Positions 57,670 to 64,000 of a stretch of 64,000 nucleotides of DNA are shown here, piece after piece. The notes beneath the pieces are model-generated. The model was given only the letters and a program-made list of their open reading frames with translations, was not told the origin of the DNA and searched no databases. Both the position numbers and the translations under genes were made by a program. Position 1 is the first letter of the stretch; each line of letters starts with the position of its first letter. The stretch is from assembly GCA_004963905.1 (NCBI GenBank), contig SUGL01000012.1, positions 62,001-126,000 on the forward strand. Direction: 5' to 3'. This stretch comes from Mesorhizobium sp. (GTDB taxonomy: Bacteria; Pseudomonadota; Alphaproteobacteria; Rhizobiales; Rhizobiaceae).

Positions 57670-57994
57670 TCCACATACTCCCATTCTATAGGGGCGAAGT
57701 TACCCCTTTCAGGTTTCGCAGCCGCGCCGTGAGCCGTTACGCCGACACGAATATGTGATCGGTTGACGCGCGACGAAATGTTGGCGACACGTTCCTGCCG
57801 TGGATCTTCCGGCGCGAAGACGACAGCCGCCTCCCCGGCATGACTGTGCCTGAAACCTGTGCTATGCGCTTTGGGCCGTGGCTCGAACCAGCGAATAGCG
57901 CGATGCCGAGCTACATTCCGCGAGAGCGCACCGGAAAGTCCCGGTATGAGCGCGCCCGACGCCGACGCATTGGTCCGACCCGCCGGGAATTGTC
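57670..57994. other. Intergenic region upstream of the glycosidase gene
   Basis: No gene is seen. It holds a small hairpin GGGGTAACTTCGCCCC near the Met-rich gene start and, at 57854-57869, the sequence AACCTGTGCTATGCGC. That sequence recurs exactly at 59501-59516, just upstream of rlmN. Confidence 0.5.
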
Positions 57995-59398
57995 ATGAGG
58001 CAACGCAAGGCTGATCGCCGCAAGGACTTTCACCCGCCCGTCGCTCGTCCAACTGTGAGCTCCACCGTCGCCAGGTGCCTCGCGATGGCAATGATGTTGT
58101 GGCCCAAGGATTCCCTTGCTGAACCAAGAGCGGCCATTCCGACTGCCGATTTTCTCAACAGCATCGGCGTCGTTACCTCATTTCCGGACAGGGGCCAGCC
58201 ATTGGCCAAGACCATCGAGATGATCCGCTATTGCGGCTTTCGATGGGTGAGGGCGGGCATTGAGGGGCTGACTGACGACGGCCCCACAACCATGCGGACC
58301 TTTCTGGAACTGCATCGGCAAACCGGCGCCCGGCTGAGCTGGGGACTGGTGAGTGGTGGGACCGACGTAAAGAAGCTGGTAGAAACCGGTAAGACACTGG
58401 CGAACAGCGGCGCCCTGCTCGCCTTTGAAGGCAATAACGAGCCAAACAACTGGACCGTCGAGTATCAAGGCGAAAAGGGCGGTGGGCGAGAGTTCTCCTG
58501 GATGGCGGTCGCGAAACTGCAACGTGACCTATATCATGCGGTCAAAACGGACCCGGCGCTTGCGCAATATCCCGTCTGGTCGATCTCTGAGCCGGGCGCG
58601 CAGCGAGACAACGTCGGCCTTCAGTTTCTGGCAATTCCTTCGGGCGCCGGAACCTTGATGCCGGCCGGCACCAAATATGCGGATTATGCGAATGTGCACA
58701 ATTATCTCTATCATCCGCATTCGCCCGATCCGGCGGACAATAAGGCGTGGGACGCTGCCGACCCCACCTACGCATCGCGGGTCGACGGCATATTCGGCAA
58801 CTTCGGCCTGACATGGTTGAAATGGTTTCAGGGCTACACTCAAGAACAACTTGAAACACTGCCGCGCGTCACGACCGAAACCGGAACCAATATCTCGGGG
58901 CAGGTGACGGAGGACCTGCAGGGTCTGAACCTGTTGAATTTGTATTTAGCGCAGTTCAAGCGCGGTTATACGTACACGTCGGTCTATCTGTTGCGGGACC
59001 GCACCGACGAGGACGGCAACCAGTCGTTCGGTTTTTTCAAGCCCGATTATTCGCCTCGCAAGGCCGCGACCTACCTTCACAACATGACGACCATCCTGGC
59101 CGACAAGGGCACGGTCGCCGCGCCCGGTCAATTCGACTACGAGATCGTGGACCAACCGCCAACGGTTCACGATCTCCTCCTCCAGCACAGTGACGGAACA
59201 TTCCGATTGGTCGTGTGGGACGAACGATTGAAAGGCCAGGATCAAGTGACTGTGGACCTTGGTGTCAAAAGCGCTTCTCTAAGCGTCTACGATCCGACCA
59301 TTGGCGTCGATCCTATCCAGACACAGAAGAACGCGACTTCGCTCCAGCTCCAGCTCAGTGATCATCCAATTGTAATTGCGATTTCATCTGTCAGATAG
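57995..59398 (+). CDS. Putative secreted clan-A glycoside hydrolase
   Basis: The 467-residue protein has an N-terminal basic and hydrophobic segment ending LAEP, a possible secretion signal. A TIM-barrel pattern follows: FRWVRAGIEGL, then LLAFEGNNEPNNW (likely acid/base Glu149), VHNYLYHPHS and RVTTETGTNISG (likely nucleophile Glu295). A small C-terminal beta domain follows. Retaining clan GH-A enzymes place the catalytic Glu pair on strands 4 and 7, as here. The family and sugar are unknown. Codon use is less GC-biased than in neighbours, suggesting acquisition. Confidence 0.7.
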   Translation: MRQRKADRRKDFHPPVARPTVSSTVARCLAMAMMLWPKDSLAEPRAAIPTADFLNSIGVVTSFPDRGQPLAKTIEMIRYCGFRWVRAGIEGLTDDGPTTMRTFLELHRQTGARLSWGLVSGGTDVKKLVETGKTLANSGALLAFEGNNEPNNWTVEYQGEKGGGREFSWMAVAKLQRDLYHAVKTDPALAQYPVWSISEPGAQRDNVGLQFLAIPSGAGTLMPAGTKYADYANVHNYLYHPHSPDPADNKAWDAADPTYASRVDGIFGNFGLTWLKWFQGYTQEQLETLPRVTTETGTNISGQVTEDLQGLNLLNLYLAQFKRGYTYTSVYLLRDRTDEDGNQSFGFFKPDYSPRKAATYLHNMTTILADKGTVAAPGQFDYEIVDQPPTVHDLLLQHSDGTFRLVVWDERLKGQDQVTVDLGVKSASLSVYDPTIGVDPIQTQKNATSLQLQLSDHPIVIAISSVR

Positions 59399-59500
59399 CG
59401 TCAGTTTATCCGGTCTTCGCGGAATGAGAGCGTTCCGGTGTGGCGATGGTTTGCGCGCGCTTTGCGACCGCGCCCGGCATGGACGCATGACTCCGCCCGC

Positions 59501-59516
59501 AACCTGTGCTATGCGC
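59501..59516 (+). repeat. Second copy of a 16-base direct repeat flanking the glycosidase
   Basis: AACCTGTGCTATGCGC is identical to 57854-57869, and the bases before it are also similar (CATGACT precedes both). It lies 61 bases before the rlmN start, in the rlmN promoter region. Confidence 0.75.
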
Positions 59517-59576
59517 CGCGCTTCATTTCGGGCACGATGCTGAAATCGGCCGCAAACCGCTTATATTGGCGCAACC

Positions 59577-60812
59577 ATGACCCTTTCATTCGATCTGACC
59601 GCCGAAGGCGCGCGCGACGCCTTGCGCGCTCGTGCTGCAGCGGCGGAGAAGCCGTCGCTGATCGGCCTGACCCGCGCCGAGCTTGGCGCCGCCCTCGTCG
59701 AGGCCGGCGTCGTGCCGGAGCGCCAGGCCAAGATGCGCGCCCAGCAGCTCTGGCACTGGATGTATGTGCGCGGCGTCTCCGACTTCGCCCACATGTTCAA
59801 CATCTCCAAGGAATTGCGCGCCGAGCTCGACAAGCATTTCACCGTCGCCCGGCCCGAAATCGTCGAGGAGCAGATCTCTTCCGACGGCACGCGCAAATGG
59901 CTGTTCCGCTTCCCGCCGCGCGGCGCCGGCCGGCCGGTCGAGATCGAGACCGTCTATATTCCCGAGGAAGGGCGAGGCACGCTCTGCATCTCCTCGCAGG
60001 TCGGCTGCACGCTGACCTGCTCCTTCTGCCACACCGGCACGCAGAAGCTGGTGCGCAACCTGACGACGGAAGAGATCCTGGCGCAGCTGCTCACCGCGCG
60101 CGACCGCCTCGGCGACTTCCCCGACCGCGACACGCCGGACGGCGCCATCGTGCCGGCCGAGGGCAGAAAAGTCTCCAACATCGTCATGATGGGCATGGGC
60201 GAGCCGCTCTACAATTTCGAGGCGGTGAAGAAGGCGCTGCTGATCGCTTCCGACGGCGACGGCCTGTCCTTGTCGAAGCGCCGCATCACGCTCTCGACCT
60301 CCGGCGTCGTTCCGGAAATCGCTCGCACCGGCGAGGAGATCGGCGTGATGCTCGCGATCTCGCTGCACGCCACCAACGACGATCTGCGCGACCTTCTGGT
60401 GCCGATCAACAAGAAGTTCCCGCTGAAGGAGCTGATCGCCGCCTGCCGCGCCTATCCGGGCCTGTCGAACGCCCGCCGCATCACCTTCGAATATGTGATG
60501 CTGAAGGACGTCAACGATTCCCTCGACGACGCCAAGGCGCTGGTGAAGCTCTTGAAGGGCATTCCGGCCAAGATCAACCTGATCCCGTTCAACCCCTGGC
60601 CCGGCACCAACTACCAGTGCTCGGACTGGGAGACGATCGAGAAGTTCGCCGATTACATCAACAATGCCGGCTATGCCTCGCCGATCCGTACGCCGCGCGG
60701 CCGCGATATCCTCGCCGCCTGCGGCCAGTTGAAGTCGGAATCGGAGCGGATGCGCAAGGTGGACCGCCTAGCGCTGGAAGCCATGATGATCGCGGGGCAC
60801 GGCGAGGCGTGA
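59577..60812 (+). CDS. rlmN: 23S rRNA (adenine2503-C2)-methyltransferase
   Basis: The 411-residue radical-SAM enzyme methylates A2503 of 23S rRNA and A37 of some tRNAs. The cluster is in [17 protein letters not shown], the helper segment in [18 protein letters not shown], and the C-terminal methyl-carrying Cys region in [20 protein letters not shown]. It has normal length. The stop overlaps the GTG start of the next gene. Confidence 0.96.
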   Translation: MTLSFDLTAEGARDALRARAAAAEKPSLIGLTRAELGAALVEAGVVPERQAKMRAQQLWHWMYVRGVSDFAHMFNISKELRAELDKHFTVARPEIVEEQISSDGTRKWLFRFPPRGAGRPVEIETVYIPEEGRGTLCISSQVGCTLTCSFCHTGTQKLVRNLTTEEILAQLLTARDRLGDFPDRDTPDGAIVPAEGRKVSNIVMMGMGEPLYNFEAVKKALLIASDGDGLSLSKRRITLSTSGVVPEIARTGEEIGVMLAISLHATNDDLRDLLVPINKKFPLKELIAACRAYPGLSNARRITFEYVMLKDVNDSLDDAKALVKLLKGIPAKINLIPFNPWPGTNYQCSDWETIEKFADYINNAGYASPIRTPRGRDILAACGQLKSESERMRKVDRLALEAMMIAGHGEA

Positions 60813-61276
60813 GGCGTATCGTCGCCTATCTCGTCCGCTTCGCCGCCATCCTCATCGGCTATCTCGTCGCCTCGCTGGCGGCGAGCGCCTTCCTCAACGT
60901 GCTTTTCCTCGGCTATTTCGGCTATGCGCCGGAGCCAGGACACCCGACGATCGCGCCCGCGCTCTATTTTTCAGTGCCTTTCCTGGCGCTGTTCGTCGCC
61001 TATTTCGGCTTCATGCCGGCGGCGGTCGTCATCCTGATCGCCGAAGTGCTGGGACGGCGCGACTGGCTGTTTTACGCGCTGGGCGGCGCCGTCATCGCCA
61101 TCGTCTTCCTCGGCTTCGCGCACAATACCGGCGATGGCGAATTCGATGTCACCGACACCAATGTGAGGCTCGCGCTGGTCGGTGCCGGCATGGTCGGCGG
61201 CATCTTCTACTGGCTCTCGGCCGGCCGCCGGGCCGGCAGCTGGCGCCGCGAGCCGCTGCTCGATCCGGAACCCTGA
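60809..61276 (+). CDS. Hypothetical four-helix membrane protein
   Basis: The 155-residue protein starts at GTG overlapping the rlmN stop (GTGA). Four hydrophobic helices are visible: [60 protein letters not shown] and [19 protein letters not shown]. The ends are basic. I recognise no family beyond general rhizobial conservation behind rlmN. It is cotranscribed with rlmN. Confidence 0.8.
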   Translation: MRRIVAYLVRFAAILIGYLVASLAASAFLNVLFLGYFGYAPEPGHPTIAPALYFSVPFLALFVAYFGFMPAAVVILIAEVLGRRDWLFYALGGAVIAIVFLGFAHNTGDGEFDVTDTNVRLALVGAGMVGGIFYWLSAGRRAGSWRREPLLDPEP

Positions 61277-61289
61277 GATCGGCGCAGGC

Positions 61290-61931
61290 TTACTTCGCCT
61301 GTGCGGTCAGGATCTTGAGCGCGAAGGCCGAGAACACGCCGCCGAACAGATAGTCGACCACGCGCGTCACGCGCGGGCTGGCCTTCATCGCCGCCGAAAA
61401 CTTCTCCGCCGCCAGCACCATCGGCGCCGTCACCGGGATCGACAGCACGATGAACATGACGCCGAGGAAAAACAGCTTTCCGGGCGCGTTGGGATCATGC
61501 GCGGAGACGAATTGCGGCAGGAACGTCATGAAGAACAGGATGATCTTCGGATTGAGCAGGTTGACGCCGAGCCCGGCCGCCCAGCTGCGGAACAGCGAGA
61601 TCCGCGGTCCGCTCTTCTTCTCCGGCGAGAAGGCCGAGCCTTTCGTCACCGCCTGCCAGGCCAGGAACACGAGATAGCCGGCGCCGAAGATCTTCAGCGC
61701 GAAGAAGGCCATCGGCGAGGCCACGATCAGTGCCGAGACGCCGACCACCACCAGCGTGGTGTGGATCAGCGTGCCGCACAGCGCCCCGGCCATCGAGGCA
61801 AAGCCGGTGGCGCGGCCCTGGCTCAACGTGCGCGACACGAACAGCGTCATGTCCGGCCCCGGCGTGATCGCCAGGATTATCGTGGCGATGGCGAACTGGA
61901 TCAGCGTCGTGGTGTCGGGAATGAAGGACAT
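61290..61931 (-). CDS. LysE-family amino-acid exporter
   Basis: The 213-residue membrane protein has six hydrophobic helices and the RhtB/LysE motif ITPGPDMTLFVSRTLSQGRA near the start, with LLNPKIILFFMTFLPQFV in the centre. Family members export amino acids such as homoserine, threonine or lysine. The substrate is unknown. It converges on the membrane-protein gene after rlmN. Confidence 0.9.
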   Translation of the reverse strand: MSFIPDTTTLIQFAIATIILAITPGPDMTLFVSRTLSQGRATGFASMAGALCGTLIHTTLVVVGVSALIVASPMAFFALKIFGAGYLVFLAWQAVTKGSAFSPEKKSGPRISLFRSWAAGLGVNLLNPKIILFFMTFLPQFVSAHDPNAPGKLFFLGVMFIVLSIPVTAPMVLAAEKFSAAMKASPRVTRVVDYLFGGVFSAFALKILTAQAK

Positions 61932-62070
61932 AGGGGAGCCCGTGCCGGAAGACCGGCTTCTATAACGCAGCTGCCTTGCCGATGCCAGCGGCTGGCTGGC
62001 GCGGCCTCTGATCCAGCATCACAAAAGACAGGCGATCCGGCACAACTGCTTCAGGCAATCGTTGATGCCG

Positions 62071-62243
62071 GCGCTGCCCCTCATTGCCCTGCCGGGCATT
62101 TCTCCCCGTTAACGGGGAGAAAGAGACTGGCCGCAACCTTGGCGCCGTTCCAGCAACGCTGGCGGTTGGCGAAACCGGCGATGACAGCGCCCTTCTCCCC
62201 GTTCACGGGGAGAAGATGGCGGCAGCCAGATGAGGGGCGGCGC
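62071..62243. repeat. Family B RIME-like element, intergenic copy
   Basis: Ends are GCGCTGCCCCTCATTGCCCT and CAGATGAGGGGCGGCGC, the same ends as the copy inside ftsY. Inner hairpins are TTCTCCCCGTTAACGGGGAG and CTTCTCCCCGTTCACGGGGA. Confidence 0.85.
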
Positions 62244-62307
62244 AAACGGTCGAGCTGAGCGCGTCACGCCGAGGGCGATCGCCCGTCCTGACGAAGATTC
62301 CCGGCAG

Positions 62308-63534
62308 CTACGACGTGAAGGCCAGCCAGGCCGTGCCGGCAAGAAGCGTCAGCAAGGTCAGCGGCAGGCCGACCTTGAAGAAGGACATGAAGGAGAGCTC
62401 CTTGCCCGCCGCCTTCGCCTGTTCGGCGACGATGAGGTTGGCGACGGAGCCGAACAGGGTGAAATTGCCGGCGAGCGTCGAGCTCATCGCCACGACCAGC
62501 CAGGCGCGCTCTGGATTTTCGAGGCCGGGGATGAAGGGCCTCAGCGCCAGCACCGCCGGCACATTGCTCATGATGTTGGAAAGCACGGCGGTGAAGCCGG
62601 AGAGCCGCCAGACATCGTCGAGGCCGATGGTCTTCGCCCAGGCGATCATGTCGGGGGTGAGCAGCGTGCGCTCGGCGCCCGCCACCACCACGAACAGGCC
62701 GGCGAACATGAAGAGCAGCGGCCCGTCGATCTCGCGATAGATGCGGTGCGGCTTGATCGCGCGGGTGACCAGCAGAAACGCTCCAGCGATCAGCGCCGCC
62801 TTGGCGACGGGCACGCCGGCGAAGAAGGCGACCGCCAGCGCCACGCAGACGATGGTCGCCTTCAGCACCTGCCCCGGCAGCATGCGGCCGCGATAGACCT
62901 CGGGGCTGAGCTCCGCGGGCCGCGCAAATTCGGCACTGTAGACGATGCGGATGATGACGATGACGGCGACAAGGCCGAACAGCGCCACCGGCGCGAGCGC
63001 TGCCGTGAAGGCCGGATAGGAAATGCCCGACAGCGCGCCGATCACCATGTTCTGCGGATTGCCGGTGATGGTGGCGACGCTGCCGCAGTTGGAGGCCGTG
63101 CAGGTGGCGATGAGATAGGGAACCGGGTTGCGCCGGATGACGCGGGTGACGTGGACGACGATCGGCGCCATCACCAGGCAGATCGCGTCATTGACCAGGA
63201 AAGCGGAGAGCACGCCGGTCAAAAGCGTCACCATGATCAAGAGCATGAACGGTGCGTGCGCGTGCTCGATGGCGAAACCGCCAAGCGCGCGGAAGGCGCC
63301 GGACACCTTCAGATGCGCCACCACGATCATCATGCCGAGCAAGAGCGTGATGGTGTCGAAATTGATGGCGCGGTAGGCATCCTCGATGCCGATCGCGCCG
63401 ATGGCGATCATGGCGGCGCCGCCGAGCAGCGCGATGCCGGCACGGTCGAGCCTGAGGCCCGGAATGCGCCCGACCGCCACGCCGGCATAGGTGGCTGCCA
63501 GGATGAAAAGCGCGCCGGCGCCCGTCCATGTCAT
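62308..63534 (-). CDS. ArsB/NhaD-type anion or cation permease
   Basis: The 408-residue membrane protein has about ten to eleven helices. Ion-transporter motifs include VLSAFLVNDAICLVMAPIVV and ATCTASNCGSVATITGNPQN in the first half and FTAVLSNIMSNVPAVLALRP and STLAGNFTLFGSVANLIVAE in the second. The internal duplication and paired NxxS/T-GNP loops are those of the ArsB/CitM/SLC13 superfamily. The substrate (arsenite, citrate, Na+/H+) cannot be told. No ars genes are adjacent. The start at 63534 is chosen to begin at the first helix. Confidence 0.88.
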   Translation of the reverse strand: MTWTGAGALFILAATYAGVAVGRIPGLRLDRAGIALLGGAAMIAIGAIGIEDAYRAINFDTITLLLGMMIVVAHLKVSGAFRALGGFAIEHAHAPFMLLIMVTLLTGVLSAFLVNDAICLVMAPIVVHVTRVIRRNPVPYLIATCTASNCGSVATITGNPQNMVIGALSGISYPAFTAALAPVALFGLVAVIVIIRIVYSAEFARPAELSPEVYRGRMLPGQVLKATIVCVALAVAFFAGVPVAKAALIAGAFLLVTRAIKPHRIYREIDGPLLFMFAGLFVVVAGAERTLLTPDMIAWAKTIGLDDVWRLSGFTAVLSNIMSNVPAVLALRPFIPGLENPERAWLVVAMSSTLAGNFTLFGSVANLIVAEQAKAAGKELSFMSFFKVGLPLTLLTLLAGTAWLAFTS

Positions 63535-63733
63535 TGCCAGATGTTCCCGCTCATCCTGCCCGGCGGAATCTGCCCGGGGCTCTTGTGGCCCCACCTTTAG
63601 CAAGGGTGGCGCAAAGGGGAAGCGGTGGCTGTTGAAACTTTCGTCATCCGCCCCGCAACTTTACATTTGAGGTGGCTAATGTAATCTCTGCTGAAAAATC
63701 GGACCGGCAATCCAGTCGTTGGGGACTAAGCGG

Positions 63734-63955
63734 ATGAACACGGTCGTTGAGGGCGAGCATCGCTTCTCGCCCGGGGGGAATCCGACGCCCTCGACGGAGT
63801 GCCTGCGCTGCCACGGCGCCAGGACAGTTTTCCTTTGCGCCCGCTGGATCAGTTCCAACGGCCATTGCTGCCCGGAAGGGACACACCGGCTGAGTTGTCC
63901 AGGCCACAGCGCCGTCTGCGTGGAATGCGCCGGACGTGACGGCCGGAACACCTGA
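63734..63955 (+). CDS. Possible small cysteine-rich protein
   Basis: A 73-residue frame starting MNTVVEGEHRFSPGGNPTPS has two CxxC pairs (ECLRCHGA, VCVECAGR) plus three further cysteines. It could be a small zinc-binding protein. The upstream AAGCGG is a weak ribosome site and there is no recognised family, so it may be a chance frame. It lies at the right edge with nothing else nearby. Confidence 0.35.
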   Translation: MNTVVEGEHRFSPGGNPTPSTECLRCHGARTVFLCARWISSNGHCCPEGTHRLSCPGHSAVCVECAGRDGRNT

Positions 63956-64000
63956 CCGGTCTCGTTTCAGGGAGTTTGCAGGCGGACCGGCCCGCAAGCG

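Noticed and set aside
63644..63997. A 117-codon minus-strand frame near the right edge
   Set aside because: It shows no domain, no ribosome site and shadow-like composition; the plus-strand cysteine-rich frame is at least as likely.

Overview
The window looks like a chromosomal segment of an alphaproteobacterium of the order Hyphomicrobiales (Rhizobiales), most likely Mesorhizobium or a close relative. The basis is the high GC content, the mdh-sucC-sucD-odhA-odhB-lpdA gene order, Omp19 and IalB family proteins, a DUF1127 gene, and several families of palindromic intergenic repeats typical of rhizobial genomes. The genus is an inference. I saw no rRNA, tRNA, insertion sequence, prophage or CRISPR array.

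Layout. 1-9 kb: two tandem GGDEF proteins (the first cut by the window edge), leuC, a methyltransferase, part of an amino-acid ABC transporter, and an ohr-ohrR peroxide pair. 9-15 kb: rplS, trmD and rimM with a TSUP permease inserted head-on, then xerC, a TraB/GumN-like protein and a proline/alanine-rich membrane protein. 15-27 kb: a long minus-strand TCA-cycle unit, transcribed mdh, sucC, cupin, RHH-like, sucD, odhA, odhB, two unknowns, SDR, lpdA. 27-39 kb: zapE, omp19, a MBL hydrolase, dapF-mtaB-ftsY-yciB and small redox enzymes. 39-45 kb: a cytochrome c maturation cluster ccmA-ccmB-ccmD-ccmG that lacks ccmC, and acnA. 45-53 kb: DUF1223 and DUF2794 genes flanking a candidate structured RNA, a BI-1 protein, and a YbbA/YbbP-like transporter divergent from a TesA-like esterase. 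53-64 kb: thpR, a phosphatase, phhB, ialB, a ClC channel, a Met-rich secreted protein, an apparently inserted glycosidase gene, rlmN, and LysE and ArsB/NhaD-type transporters.

The core of the window is central metabolism: the 2-oxoglutarate dehydrogenase complex (odhA, odhB, lpdA), succinyl-CoA synthetase, malate dehydrogenase and aconitase. Translation and protein-targeting genes (rplS, trmD, rimM, rlmN, mtaB, ftsY) make up most of the rest.

The most unusual layer is repetitive. At least five families of palindromic elements (called A to E here) sit at gene ends, inside operons and, in two cases, inside coding sequences in frame (ftsY and the YbbP-like permease). A further class consists of long hairpins whose arms are made of 7- or 8-base tandem repeats. 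The best candidate for an undescribed functional element is a structured RNA with a terminator on the minus strand at 45795-45990.
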